Position numbers and translations under genes: made by a program. Below the pieces are notes generated by a model that worked only from the letters and a program-made list of their open reading frames with translations, was not told the DNA's origin and did not search any database. Below are positions 1-10,740 of a stretch of 64,000 bases of DNA, in pieces; the stretch's first letter is position 1; the number at the start of each line of letters is the position of its first letter. This DNA is from Ochotona curzoniae (Eukaryota; Chordata; Mammalia; Lagomorpha; Ochotonidae), in the NCBI RefSeq assembly GCF_017591425.1, contig NW_024466607.1:13586501-13650500 (forward strand), in the 5' to 3' direction.

Positions 1-1778
1 GTGCTGACTATTAAGGTGGTTTTTCAGTTTCTTGTTCTGGGAGGGAGTGTGTAGCACATGGAAATGCCTGGGAAAGTGCATGGAATGTGGCTTTGAAAGA
101 TAAGGATGTTTGGGGGAGCAAAAGGAAATGTTGAGAGCTGTACCTATTTGTTTTTTCTTCCCCAGCACACACAGCTCCCACAAATATTTTGAAACCTTGT
201 CTTAGCATCTCCTCATGAGCCTTTGTTTTTGCGAGAAAACCAGCAGGTGCAGTGCAGGGTTGGAGTTTTGCTGTTTAAATTTTAACTGTGGGGCTTTCAC
301 TCCCACCCCCAAGAGGCAAACACATTCTCCACAGCAGGACCCAGGTCTGACCCTGAGGTCTTAGCAATGCCATTATCATCTATCACCACTTTCAACTTGT
401 TCTCCCTGCTTAGAACCACTTTCTTTTTTTGGTTGGCTTCTTTGGGAATTTTTCTGATGTCTTCTGATTCATTCAATTCCTTCAGTTAGTAAAAAGGAGG
501 TGGCATGAGCCATGCACGTTAGAAAAATCTGAAATATTTTCTAACCTATGTCTCAAAAGCCCATTTTCCAGTTCTCCAAGGAGTAGAAAGATGAAATTTG
601 AAAACCGAACATTTGTCATCTGGCAAATAAAACAAAACAACAAAACCCAAGCAACCGTGACTCCCAGCCTCAAGTGGCTGCTGGGGAATCTCCCCCTTCC
701 AAACAGGCTGATGTGTGTTTTATTTTTTGTTTTTGTTTTTTAATGGCACCTGTGTGGGAAAATCACTCCATGCCTGGAACAACTCAGACACTTGGGGGAA
801 AGGCATCTATTCTTGTGCTTGGGAAGAAAAGTACAGAGCACGGTTTTCCTGAAGAAATCGGTTTCTGTGTGCTGAGAAATGTCTCAAATAGCCATAAATG
901 TCTGAAAAAAAAAAGCCATCCAGTGCCCGACCCTGTAGGCAGAATGCTCAAAGTGTTTGTATGTTGTGGGGATGATGGAGGGGCAAGGCTCAGTCCCTAC
1001 AGGAATGCTCCAGGAACAGGAAATGCTCATAGCATGTTCAGCTGGAAGAAGGAAGAACATTCTAAGCATGTGCACACCCAGAAAGGAGCTGGGGAAGGGA
1101 GCAGGAAGCCAAGAGCGGTTATGAGGGGAAGCTTGGGGGGAGGACGGGGAGCAGACGGGAAGGTATGGCCTGGGATGGCTTTGTTTTCTCAGTGCTCATG
1201 GATTTATCAGATTTCACATTAAAAGGTGGTGCTTTTATAATGATGTTAAGAGAAAAAATTTAAAGGTATATGCCAGAAATATTGCCCCGCTCCATCTGAT
1301 GGTTTCTGGGGGGACTTGGTTTATTCCCCAGGACACCACTGGCTGGTCCAGGCCCGAGGCTGAAGCTGCCCACACTTGTTTCTGACTCAGGTTGATGGGA
1401 TAGGGATGGGAAAGAGAACTGCTGAGCAACACAGGAAAATGGGCCAAGCCCAAGAGGTTGGGCTGGGGACGTTCTATAGCCGCTCACTGACCAGCAAATG
1501 GGAAATGCTGGGCCAGTTGCCATCCAAGGAGAAAGAGAAAGGTTGGGCTTAGGGGACAGAAATTGGGAGTTGGGAAGGTGAAGCAGGCATCCAATGTGTC
1601 CTTTCAGGGTCGTTGGGCTTGGCGTCACCGTAACACAAGCTCTCAATCTTGGTCAGCAGTTCCTTCCTCCCCCATGATTTTAACAGTATTTCATATCGAG
1701 TCTGAATTTTTTGGTTTCTGGGTGTTCCCTGTCACTTATAGCCAGGACACTGTTTGATTTTTTGCCTTCTCTTTCTAG
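1..1778 (+). other. CCR9: CCR9 upstream intron sequence
   Basis: No coding exon is visible here. The stretch ends in a pyrimidine-rich tract and an AG acceptor at 1777-1778, just before the exon that carries the CCR9 start codon, so it is read as intron between an untranslated first exon (outside the window) and the start-codon exon. Open frames such as the one at 674-1222 have no recognisable protein features and are treated as chance. Confidence 0.6.
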
Positions 1779-1801
1779 GAGCGGATTTGCAACCCACCGC
1801 C

Positions 1802-1822
1802 ATGACCCCCACAGAGTTTGCA
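1802..1822 (+). CDS. CCR9: CCR9 start-codon exon, coding part (7 codons)
   Basis: The exon spans about 1779-1822 between an acceptor (TTTCTAG) and a donor (GTGAGT at 1823). It holds a short leader, a good start context (G at -3) and seven codons reading MTPTEFA. Human CCR9 starts MTPTDF, which supports the assignment. It ends on a codon boundary, matching the main exon. Confidence 0.9.
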
Positions 1823-1881
1823 GTGAGTATGGCTGTGCTTGCCCTTGGGTGCCTAACACACGAGTGCACACACACACGAGT

Positions 1882-1926
<45 letters not shown>

Positions 1927-4900
1927 TCCCTCTTCCCCTTTCTGGGGCGTGGGAAGGAATCCGTGGTGGGGAAGCATTTCTCAGTGTGGTTTCCCACAAT
2001 GCGCTCTCTGCTGAGCAGTGCCCACGGCTTGGGCCCGCTGTGGCCCAGCCCAGTGGACTTGGCAAATGCAGAGCGTTTGGGTGGTGAAACAGTCTGTGAT
2101 GACATAAGAAAATGTGGCTTTAGATTTTATTGACAGCGATGTTTTTTTTTATGATCTTTAATTAAGACTGATTCTATATTTTCCAGCTCAAGCAAAACAG
2201 GACAAAAAAGAAGCCGTTAAAACAGCTTTGAGTTAATTTTTACTTATTTGAAATAGGACAGAAAGAGACAAAAAGGAAGACAGAGAGACTGACCTACAGA
2301 CTCTCTCTTTCTCTGTCTCACACACACACAGAACTTCCTATCTACTAATTCCTTCTCCAAATACCCACAATGGACAGGGCTGTCAGGTAGAAGCCAGGTG
2401 CTGGGAAGTCAAACCTTGTCTCCCATGTGGGGGGCAGGGACCCGATCACTGGAAGCATGGCCTGTTGCAGGACTCACAGCAGAGTCAGGCCTGGCCCCCA
2501 GGCACTCTGATATGGAACAGGTGTCCCAACTGGGGGTCTCAATTGGCAGGCAAAATGCCACCTCTGAATTGTTTATAAAAATGTGGCCATCACTGTAGTG
2601 CAGTGCATTAAGCCACCAGTTGAGCTGCAAACATTCCCATATCAGAGTGCTGGTTCAAGTCCCAGCGGCTCCACGTTCTAGTCCAGCTCTTTGCTGATGC
2701 ACCTGTGAAGGCTGTGGAAGGTGGTCTGAGTGCTTGGACCCCCACCGATCACGTGAAAAACCCAGATGGAGCTCTAGGTTTCTGACTTTGACGTGGCCTA
2801 TCTGTGGCCTCTGAGGTCATCTGGGGAGTGAGACAATAGATCCAAGACCTTTCTCTCCCCTTTCTGTGTCATTCTGCCTTTCAACTACCTACCTATCTAA
2901 ATCTTTGAATTGCTTTTTGGATACCCAGGGTGAGCACTTTATATTTCTTGCATCACATTCTATAAGCCACACATTGTGGTAAACACTTCTTTGAATAAAA
3001 AAGAGCTGAACAAATGCTAGTGAATAAAATTATTACATAAAATTATTATTATTACTAACAAAATTCAGATAATTCTCTTTTTTTTGTTCCATCCAAGTAC
3101 AATTAACTCTAAGATTAAATCAAATTCCAGGGCTCTTGTTAGCTTCGCAAATGCCCAGTGGACCTCTTGAAGTGGTCCTCTCAAAGTGTGTTTCACACAT
3201 TTGTGGAAGGCCAATCTTCCTAGGGGGTAGAGTTGCCCCAGGTTTCCATGAACTATGTAGCGCCATGGCTGAAATAGTTTAAGTTACCCAAATTATTCAT
3301 GGGACGATCAGATTCTTTCTTTTTTCTTTTAAAAATATGTATTTATTTGAAAGGAAGAGTTACAGAGAGAAAGGGAGAGAAGTCCTCCCTTTGATGGTTC
3401 ACTCTCCAAATGGCCACAAAAAGTTAGGGCTGAGCCGATCCAAAGCCAGGAGCCAGGAGCTTCTTCAGGGTCTCCCACACAGGTGCAGGGTCTAAGGCTT
3501 TGGGCTGTTCTCTTCTGCTTTCCTAGGCCACAAGCAGGGGAGCTGGATGGAAAATGGGACAGTTGGAACTTGAGCCAGCACCCACACGAGGATGCCAGTG
3601 TCATAGGTGGTGGTCTTATATGCTGTGCCAGAGTGCTGGCCCTGAGGCTTGTGATCCTTGAGCATTACGTGTACACACCTGTGTCTGTTTTGTGAGAGAG
3701 AAAACCATGTTGACCTGATGTCCCACTGCATCAGTAATACCCTGCAGTTCACAAATCTGCAAACAGCAGTTGTGTCACACACTCCTGTGCATGAGTGGTG
3801 CTGTAAACTGTGTCTGGCTATTTTTGGTTGCTGTTGCAGAAGGCTACAGGGCTCAAAGGAAAGCAAGTTTATCGGGCTTGGGGTTTTGGAGGCTGAAAGG
3901 CTCCCACCTGGGTGCCTCACTGGTCCAGCTTCTGATGAGGCCCTCCTGGCTGCCTCGTGACACAAGGGGTGGCAAGATGAGAACAGCAAGTGTGTGTGTG
4001 TGTTTGGGGGGGGGTCACATGGTGCAACAGGGATCAAGAGGGATCTGGAGGGCTTGTTCACTCTAACCTTCCATACTTCAATGGGAGTGTCTGGAAAACT
4101 GCATGTACTGCTCCAAAGCATCCTATTAAACAGGCTCCATCCCCACCAACCACTTTGAGGACCAAGCTACCAGTGTGCAAAACTGTAAGGGAACATACTC
4201 AAACCATATCCAAGCCATTTCAGACCCTGGGCAGACATCCTCAGGAGTCCTACTCCCTTACACATACATGCCCATGCCCCTGCCATCAGACAGGATCTGC
4301 ACAAGATTGTCCTTGACCCTAACACTGCCTTATGACCCCTCTGCAGAGCCTTATGGCTAACATGTCTGATGACTACAACTACGACTCCACGTCCTCCATG
4401 GATGAGTACATATCCTTCAACATTACTGACTTCTTCTGTAAGAAAGGCGAGGTCAGGCAGTTTGCCAGCCACTTCCTCCCGCCCTTGTACTGGCTCGTCT
4501 TTCTTGTGGGCACCGTGGGTAACAGCCTGGTCGTTCTCGTATACTGGTACTGCACCCGAGTCAAGACCATGACTGACATGTTCCTTCTGAACTTGGCCAT
4601 CGCCGACCTTCTCTTCCTGGCCACCCTCCCCTTCTGGGCCATTGCCGCCGCCGACCAGTGGACATTCCAGACCTTCCTGTGCAAGGTGGTCAACAGCATG
4701 TACAAGATGAACTTCTACAGCTGCGTGCTGTTGATCATGTGCATCAGCGTGGACAGGTACATCGCCATTGCCCAGGCCATGAGGGCACAGATCTGGCGGC
4801 AGAAAAGGCTGCTCTACAGCAAGATGGTTTGCTTCATGGTCTGGGTGGTGGCTGCTGCCCTGTGTCTCCCGGAGCTCCTTTACAGCCAAACCAAGAAGGA

Positions 4901-5435
4901 GTCTGGTGTTACCATCTGCACCATGGTTTATCCCAGGGACGAGAGCACCAGACTCAAGTCGGCCGTCTTGACCTTGAAGGTCATCCTGGGCTTCTTCCTG
5001 CCCTTTGTGGTCATGGCTTGCTGTTACACCATTATCATCCACATCCTGACCCAAGCCAAGAGGTCCTCCAAGCACAAGGCCCTCAAGGTGACCATCGCTG
5101 TCCTCACCGTCTTCGTCTTGTCTCAGTTCCCTTATAACTGCATCCTGCTGGTGCAGACCATTGACGCCTACGTCACGTTCATTTCCAGCTGTGCCGTCTC
5201 CACCAATATCGACATCTGCTTCCAGGTCACCCAGACCATCGCCTTCTTCCACAGCTGTCTGAATCCTGTTCTCTACGTCTTTGTCGGTGAGCGGTTCCGC
5301 CGGGATCTCATGAAAACCCTCAAGAACTTGGGCTGTATCAGCCAGGCCCAGTGGGTTTCTTTTACCAGGAGAGAGGGAAGCCTGAAGCTGTCATCCATGC
5401 TGTTGGAGACGACCTCAGGAGCTCTGTCCCTCTGA
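1802..5435 (+). CDS. CCR9: C-C chemokine receptor type 9 (CCR9), join(1802..1822,4347..5435)
   Basis: CCR9 is a seven-transmembrane G-protein-coupled receptor at the lymphocyte surface. It binds CCL25 and directs T cells to small intestine and thymus. The coding sequence is 7 codons in a first exon plus 362 codons in the main exon, giving 369 residues, the human length as I recall it. Visible features: acidic, tyrosine-rich N-terminus (Y17, Y19, Y28), N-glycosylation site N32-I-T, extracellular Cys38 and the conserved TM3 Cys119, DRY motif at residues 143-145, and a TM7 motif NPVLY. The C-terminal tail is Ser/Thr-rich and ends SGALSL as in human. The start at 1802 is chosen because the exon ends in a consensus donor (GTGAGT) and the main exon begins after a CTGCAG acceptor in the same phase. 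The open frame also runs back into the intron to an in-frame ATG at 4332, which is not used if splicing is as drawn. No breaks are seen. Confidence 0.97.
1856..1923. repeat. (CA)n microsatellite
   Basis: A run of CA dinucleotides interrupted near its start by two GAGTG variants. It lies in the CCR9 intron 33 bases past the donor site. It generates several false open frames on both strands. Confidence 0.95.
2235..2565 (-). repeat. Old lagomorph CSINE copy, antisense
   Basis: In plus-strand order it shows a TATTTGAAA start, a purine-rich AGAGAGA stretch, then degenerate versions of the SINE core (CCAGGTGCTGGGA, CTCCCATGTGGG). The order is reversed relative to the sense SINE, so the element lies on the minus strand. 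It has diverged strongly. Confidence 0.65.
2575..2925 (+). repeat. Old lagomorph CSINE copy
   Basis: A sense copy: a tRNA-like head (TGCAGTGCATTAAGCCACC), then GTTCAAGTCCCAGC, a middle with CAGATGGAGCT, and a tail CTATCTAAATCTTTG. It adjoins the inverted copy at 2235-2565. Confidence 0.7.
3325..3655 (-). repeat. Lagomorph CSINE copy, antisense
   Basis: It starts with TATTTATTTGAAAGGAAGAG and AGAGAGAAAGGGAGAG, then GGTTCACTCTCCAAATGGCC, CAAAGCCAGGAGCCAGGAGC, GGTCTCCCACACAGGTGCAG and finally GTGCTGGCCC, the complement of the SINE head. It is better preserved than the two copies upstream. Confidence 0.8.
4347..5435 (+). CDS. CCR9: CCR9 main coding exon
   Basis: It begins after a CTGCAG acceptor (4345-4346) with the codons for SLMANMSDDY and ends with TGA at 5433-5435. 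It encodes residues 8-369, covering all seven membrane segments, the DRY motif and the C-terminal tail. A single large exon for the body of the receptor is usual in this family. The 361-codon minus-strand frame at 4167-5252 is its shadow. Confidence 0.97.
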   Translation, partial: SLMANMSDDYNYDSTSSMDEYISFNITDFFCKKGEVRQFASHFLPPLYWLVFLVGTVGNSLVVLVYWYCTRVKTMTDMFLLNLAIADLLFLATLPFWAIAAADQWTFQTFLCKVVNSMYKMNFYSCVLLIMCISVDRYIAIAQAMRAQIWRQKRLLYSKMVCFMVWVVAAALCLPELLYSQTKKESGVTICTMVYPRDESTRLKSAVLTLKVILGFFLPFVVMACCYTIIIHILTQAKRSSKHKALKVTIAVLTVFVLSQFPYNCILLVQTIDAYVTFISSCAVSTNIDICFQVTQTIAFFHSCLNPVLYVFVGERFRRDLMKTLKNLGCISQAQWVSFTRREGSLKLSSMLLETTSGALSL

Positions 5436-6510
5436 GGGAGTCTCCTCCCTGGGGCGTGGATGGTGCTTTCGAAGGAGTAGTACAGAGAAACCCAGTAGGC
5501 AAGAAAAGGACACAAGGCAAATAATAAACACAACTCAGAGATGAATCATAACGGTAGTACTACTTGCAGTGAGCAGTGTGAAAACAGCGTTTTTGTCTTG
5601 GTAGCAGTATTCCTGACATTTTCAGAGGACTAAGGGACACCTGAGGGACCATGTGTTGGCTTGGCCACTTGCCCTAGCACAGGTGCAGCTGCCTGCTGAA
5701 GGCCATCTGTGGTTTTAGCTCTGATGTTGTTCCTGCCACAAGGGGGAACTGCCGGAACCCGTCCAGAACAGAAGGGAAACTTCCATCGTCAGGAACTTTC
5801 CTCCCAGGTTTGGGACCTGACACCTGTGCCTGCCAGTGCTTGAAACAGAATCCTCCCCAACAATCTCAGATCTAATTCCGCTTGGGGTTGTTGGCCTGTT
5901 TTAGGCCAATGAGAGTCCTTGATCCTGTCTTAAAACTCTGTGGGACTGGGCAACTGACCACACCAGCAGCTCATCCAGAGTCTGTTGGCTTCCAACCCAT
6001 TTCTGTGTCTGACTGGTGGCTCCCTAGATTCCATAGCTGGTCACAGGCTTGATCTGGACAATGATTCAGCTTATCTTCAGGTGTGGATGCAGCCCTACCA
6101 GCTTGTACGTGGAGACCCATGGTTTGGGTTAGAGCTCTGGCTCCATTATGGGCTTGCTCTGTTGAGTGGCACTTATACCTGGTCCACTCTTCTGGCTCCC
6201 AATAGAATGGGCTGGTTCTACTTGCTAAGGCTGATGGAAACTTTTTGCTCCCTGCTTCTTGTTAGTGCCAACATTTCAAAAAGCATTAAATCTGGAGTGA
6301 AGCTGGAAAAAAATGTACTGTAATTCACGTTTGCTTTGTGTTTTTAACTATTTGGTGAAGTTTTTACATTTGAAAACATTTTGCATATTGGAAAAATTGC
6401 TTCTTACTGTACATTTAAAATGCTTTTATCCTCTTGCTGTTTTTATATGTGTACAATTTAAATCTCAAAGAGTGTTGGAGAGAAATAAATAAAATGTCCA
6501 AGTACCTTAA
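5436..6510 (+). other. CCR9: CCR9 3' untranslated region (predicted)
   Basis: About 1.07 kb between the stop codon and two overlapping polyadenylation hexamers near 6484-6493. The last 250 bases are AT-rich, as is common at 3' ends. The extent is inferred from the signal position; no transcript data are available here. Confidence 0.6.
6484..6493 (+). terminator. CCR9: CCR9 polyadenylation signal
   Basis: Two overlapping AATAAA hexamers (6484-6489 and 6488-6493), followed 25-45 bases later by a G/T-rich stretch. They are the first such signals on the plus strand after the CCR9 stop. Confidence 0.7.
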
Positions 6511-6741
6511 ACCCGCTGTCGTAGATGAGTTTTTAGCCCCCCCCAGATGAACCAACTCATTCGCAAGTGTCCCTCAGTTAATCAAATGGGACTTGCACAG
6601 AGGGTTCCGGGAGCAGCACCAGAAGCCACCCCAGGCTTTGTTCCCCTCACTGGAGAAAGCATCTGTGCATTGCTGGGGTTTCAGTTTTGATGCCATCCCT
6701 TCCCGCAGGGACACAAAAGCGTTGGCCTTGGCCTTATGAGT

Positions 6742-6787
6742 TAGGGAGAAGCACAGGATAGGGAGAAGCACAGGATAGGGAGAAGCA
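6742..6787. repeat. Short tandem repeat, about 17-bp unit
   Basis: The unit GGGAGAAGCACAGGATA occurs about 2.6 times in a row with perfect agreement, which suggests a recent slippage duplication. Confidence 0.8.
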
Positions 6788-7069
6788 ATGTGAATATGAC
6801 ATGAAAAGCCCCAAGGGAGGGTGAGTAATGCAAACGCCACGTCCACCAGGAGCTGGTGGTAAGAAAGAACTGACCTGCTGGGCCCAGTGCATCATCCTAG
6901 GGTGGCTTCCGTGGCCAAGGGCAGGTGCTTTTCCTTGGATGACAGTCACTCATGACTGCCTTGCTAGAATGGATACAGTGCTTCCCCTGATGAGCTCTTG
7001 GACAGGTGGATGTGTGGGTGTACCTGTTCATTGCATTAGTACATTTATTAAGATTTAAAATTAACCAGG

Positions 7070-7380
7070 GGGCCCTGCTGTGTTGTAGTGGGTAAAGCTG
7101 CTACCTGTGGCACCAGCATCCCAATTCTTATGCTGGTTGCTCTACTTCTGATTCAGCTCCCTGCTTATGTGCCTGGGAAAGCAATGGAGGATGACTCGAG
7201 TCATCAGGCCCCTGCACGTAGGTGAGAGACCTGGGAGAGGCTCCTGGCTTCTGGTGTTGGCCTAGCATAGCTCTGGTTGTTGCAGCCATTTAGGGAGTGA
7301 ACCAGGAGATCAAAGTTCTTTCGTGTGCTCTGTGTTTCAAATAAATAAATAAATGTTATATGTATATATATATTTAAAAA
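7070..7380 (+). repeat. Lagomorph CSINE copy
   Basis: A sense copy with head GGCCCTGCTGTGTTGTAGTG, then GGTAAAGCTGC, GAGAGACCTGGGAGAGGCTC and an AAATAAATAAAT tail. Confidence 0.75.
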
Positions 7381-9018
7381 AAAGCCAAAAGCAGCCATTT
7401 CTATATGTACCTCAAGTGTCAGAGTTCTGCTTCAAGAAACCTTCTCAACAGCCAAGGTCTCCATTTGTGAGCGATGGCACAGGGCCTCCTGGGTAGCCAT
7501 GCATCCTGGGGAATTGGCATTTGAGGGTGAGACTGGTGAGCCTAGCACCAGGCACTCCTCCTACTTTGCCTAGCTTTCCCATGGCCTGTGAGTCACCCGG
7601 GGAGTGTGATGTGTAGTCATCACTTCTTCCATGTGTTGGACGTTGCTGTTCTGATTCTGAGGAAGAACGGGCTAGCCTGCAGCGTGCTCCTTCCATTCTG
7701 GTCTGGCTGACCTGCCCTTGAGACCGGCACCATGATGGTGTGGGCATGGGTGGGGTTTCTGTGATGAGGCTGGCTAGTATCTGAAGCCAAGGTTGATGTG
7801 CAGCCCCCTGGAGGTGACATTGTGGGGTACCTCCACAAACTTCTCTGCTTCAGTACGTGACAAGCTGCCTCCCCGCTTCCACGTTCTCTCATGTTTGTGA
7901 GCTTCCGTTGTCCTTCTGTTCTGAGTTTACCTTCTAAGAACTGGGGTGTGCCCGGGCCTTCAGATGGAAGCCCAGGCTCCCATGTCCATGTCCAGAGATC
8001 TTTGTCCTCAAGCAAACTGACCTCTCTCCTTGGGCAGCTTCCTCCTCTACGGCCTTGTCAGCTTGTCTCAAGGTGAGGTCTGGCCAACAGGCTCTAAATG
8101 ACTTTGAAAAAAAGACAATAGGCAATTGTGGCCTCATGCGCTACACCTTATGCATTTAAAACGCTCAGATAACTCTCTCCACTCAATGAATATTTACAGA
8201 TTGTTTGCTGTGTGTGGTTAAGAAAAGACCACAGCCCTAGATACACTAAGGTCACAGCCAAGATGCTGTGGGGGTTCGGGCCGGATGGCGTTTTCTCCCC
8301 TGTCCCACGTGTGCCTCCCTTGATGGTCGAGGTCTGGGGCCACATGTCCTCTGGGGGCTGTGAGATGCTGTGTGCATCATTTCCACATCGTTGCTCTGGA
8401 GAATCAACAACTCATTCAGTGACACCAGCAGGGGTGTGTCCCTCTTTCTCTCTCTGTCTTCTACATGTATTTATTTGTACACACTCGATTTTGGTGCTGC
8501 AAGCTAAGTAGAAAACCTCTGTGGTCAGATGGAGATATGTTCAGATAGGTCTTGCGGGGAATGTGGTCAGCTCACGCCCTCCAGTCACTGGTGCTGCTGG
8601 CCGGGACTGCGCTGCACAGCCGCCCTGCCCAAAGCCAGGGCCACCTGCTTCCGGTGCCTGTAAGGTGTGGTGAGGGCACCTGGGGAGGGTGAAGGCTAAC
8701 TAGCCGGTAGAGGCAGAGTCTAGCCTCGGTCACCCTCTGCTCAGGCCTGCTTTCCCCTGCTTCTCCTCAAAGGAGTCTATTCTAAGCACACACTTAGCAC
8801 CTAAACTGCATCTCAGCAATGAGCCCCCTGCTCCCCACAAGTGGTCACAAAGACCCTCACCAGGTGCTATGGATTCCAGGAAGCCACCGAGAGCCCTGTG
8901 GTGCAAGGTGCGTGAGGGATGTAGGGAGACGGAGTAGGTAGGAACAGAGATGGATGGAGCTCTTCTGAGAGGCCACAGCAGCTGCTCCATCCCAACATAG
9001 CCCAGCTGTTTGGTGAGT

Positions 9019-9068
9019 GTTCTTGGGTATCAACTGCAGGCTGGTTCTTGGGTATCAAATGCAGGCTG
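9019..9068. repeat. 25-bp tandem duplication
   Basis: Two adjacent copies of a 25-bp unit (GTTCTTGGGTATCAACTGCA and on) differing at one base. Confidence 0.8.
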
Positions 9069-9699
9069 GGGCCCCATGGTGAATGGGACAGACATGGGCT
9101 CCCACCAGGTACACTCAATCATCCACTCCTCATAGGGCTGACACAGCCACTATCCTCCCGCCATTCACCTCCTCCCCTACCTTCACTTGGGTGAGTCAGC
9201 TCATCCAGGCTCTGAGTCAGAGGACAGGATGGGAATCCTTGGCTCAGACCCTGGGCAGAGAAAGCAGGAACTGGGACCAGATGGTGGCTTCCTCCCAGCC
9301 CCTTCCTCCATGCCCCTTCCAGTCACTCTTGCTGTTAAGTAGATGGCCTTTCTAGGAATTGTACGACACCTGTGACTTCAAGTTTCATGTCCGTTTTGAG
9401 GTGACTTCTGTACATAATTAGAGACAGGGGTCCAGTTCCAATCTTTGCCGCTTATGGGGGACTGTCCTCTCCTCAGGCTGTATTCCTCGGGGCCTTTGTA
9501 AAAAATCAGCTGGCTGTGGATGTGTAGGTTTATTTCTGCCATCCCTATTGCTTTTCATTGGTCTAGGTGTCTGATTTTATGTTGGTACTATTTTGATATT
9601 TTGATACCGTTTTGATATTACTGTTTTGATACCGTTATGATATTACTGCTTTGTAGTATTTTTTTTTTAAGTCAGGTAATGTGATGCCTTGAATTTTGT

Positions 9700-9925
9700 T
9701 CTTTTTAAAGTTTTTTTGTTTTTTTAATTTGAAAGGCAAGGTCAGAGAGAGAGAAAGAGAGAGAGATAGAGAGAGAGAGAGAGAGGAGGTGGGGAGACAT
9801 ACAGACAGAGACCTCCCACCTGCTGGTTCACTCGCCTAGATGGCTGCAATAGCCGGGGCTGGGACAGGCCGAAGCTAGGCATTGGGAGGAAGCTTAAACT
9901 GCTATGTCACAATGCTGGCCCCAGT
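9700..9925 (-). repeat. CSINE copy, antisense, with (GA)n expansion
   Basis: It starts in a T-rich tract, has an expanded AGAGAGAG stretch around 9750-9785, then CACCTGCTGGTTCACTCGCC, and ends with CACAATGCTGGCCCC. It is shorter than full length because the middle is deleted. It sits inside the inverted L1 segment. Confidence 0.75.
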
Positions 9926-10251
9926 TTAGTTTTTTTCTGTTCAATGTTGCTTTGACTATTTAGGGTAGTTATTGGTACAGCATGAATCTTTGGACTGTTT
10001 TTCCTAGTTCTGTGAAGAAAGTTTTCCAGGCATTTTGAAAAGGATTCCACTAAGTTACTTTGGGCAGTGTATTCTTCTCAACAATACAGGTGTTTTCCCA
10101 CACACTGTCACATAGAATATAGGATACTTTCCCACTTGTTGTGTCCTCTACATTTTTTTAATCAATATTTTAAGTTTGGAGATCTTCTACTCCTCTGGTT
10201 AAATTTGTTCCTAATGTTTTAAAAAGCTGCTATCAACTGGGACTGCTTTTT

Positions 10252-10585
10252 TTTTTTTTTTTTAAAGATTTATTTTTATTATTTTTTATTGGAAAGGCGG
10301 ATATACAGAGAGGAGAGACAGAGAGGAAGATCTTCCATCCGATGATTCATTCCCCAAGTGAGCCGCAACGGGCCGATACTATGCCGATCCGAAGCCAGGA
10401 GCCTCTTCCGGGTCTCCCACGCGGGTGCAGGGTCCCAAAGCTTTGGGCCGTCCTCAACTGCTTTCCCAGGCCACAGGCAGGGAGCTGGAAGGGAAGCGGG
10501 GCTGCCGGGATTAGAACCGGTGCCCATATGGGATCCCGGGCGTGCAAGGCGAGGACTTAACCACTTGCGCCACCGCGCCGGGCCC
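10252..10585 (-). repeat. Young full-length CSINE with target-site duplication
   Basis: The copy is complete, from a T-rich start (the complement of its A tail) to a CpG-rich end ACCGCGCCGGGCCC. Several CpGs survive (GGGCCGATAC, CACGCGGGTGCAGG, GGAAGCGGGGC), which implies recent insertion. It is flanked by a 13-bp direct repeat GGGACTGCTTTTT (10239-10251 and 10586-10598). It is nested in the L1 and is the best lineage marker in the window. Confidence 0.92.
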
Positions 10586-10740
10586 GGGACTGCTTTTTAA
10601 AAATCTCTATTTTGAGGTAGTTTGCTCCTGGCACATAGAAATAGTACTGATTTTTGGTATATTGACTTTGTATCCTGCGAATTCACTGAAGGTGTTTATT
10701 AGTTCTAATAATATGACAGCATATTCACACAGGAAATGAA

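Larger units (their letters stand above)
6511..9370. other. Intergenic sequence between CCR9 and FYCO1 (first part)
   Basis: No gene is supported here. It contains a short tandem repeat at 6742-6787, a SINE at 7070-7380 and a 25-bp tandem duplication at 9019-9068. The open frames are short, lack domain features and do not line up with splice signals. Confidence 0.5.
9375..10730 (-). repeat. Ancient L1 fragment, inverted 5' portion
   Basis: Read on the minus strand, the segment matches the late ORF2 region of mammalian L1 as remembered. Plus-strand signs are AGGGGTCCAGTTCCAATCTT, CATTGGTCTAGGTGTCTG, GTAGTATT, AAGTCAGGTAATGTGATGCC and ATTGACTTTGTATCCTGCGA in the expected antisense order. Two SINEs interrupt it (9700-9925 and 10252-10585). 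It faces away from the L1 3' end at 10741-11460, the arrangement produced by twin priming. Confidence 0.75.

Noticed and set aside
674..1222. Plus-strand open frame of 182 codons upstream of CCR9
   Set aside because: No recognisable motif, low-complexity composition, and it lies in an intron just upstream of the start-codon exon. Chance is more likely.
1680..2133. Several frames encoding poly-His-Thr or poly-Cys-Val
   Set aside because: They are translations of the (CA)n microsatellite.
4167..5252. Minus-strand open frame of 361 codons over CCR9
   Set aside because: It lies antisense to the CCR9 exon, is rich in His, Gly and Asp from reversed codons, and has no domain or splice context. It is a shadow.
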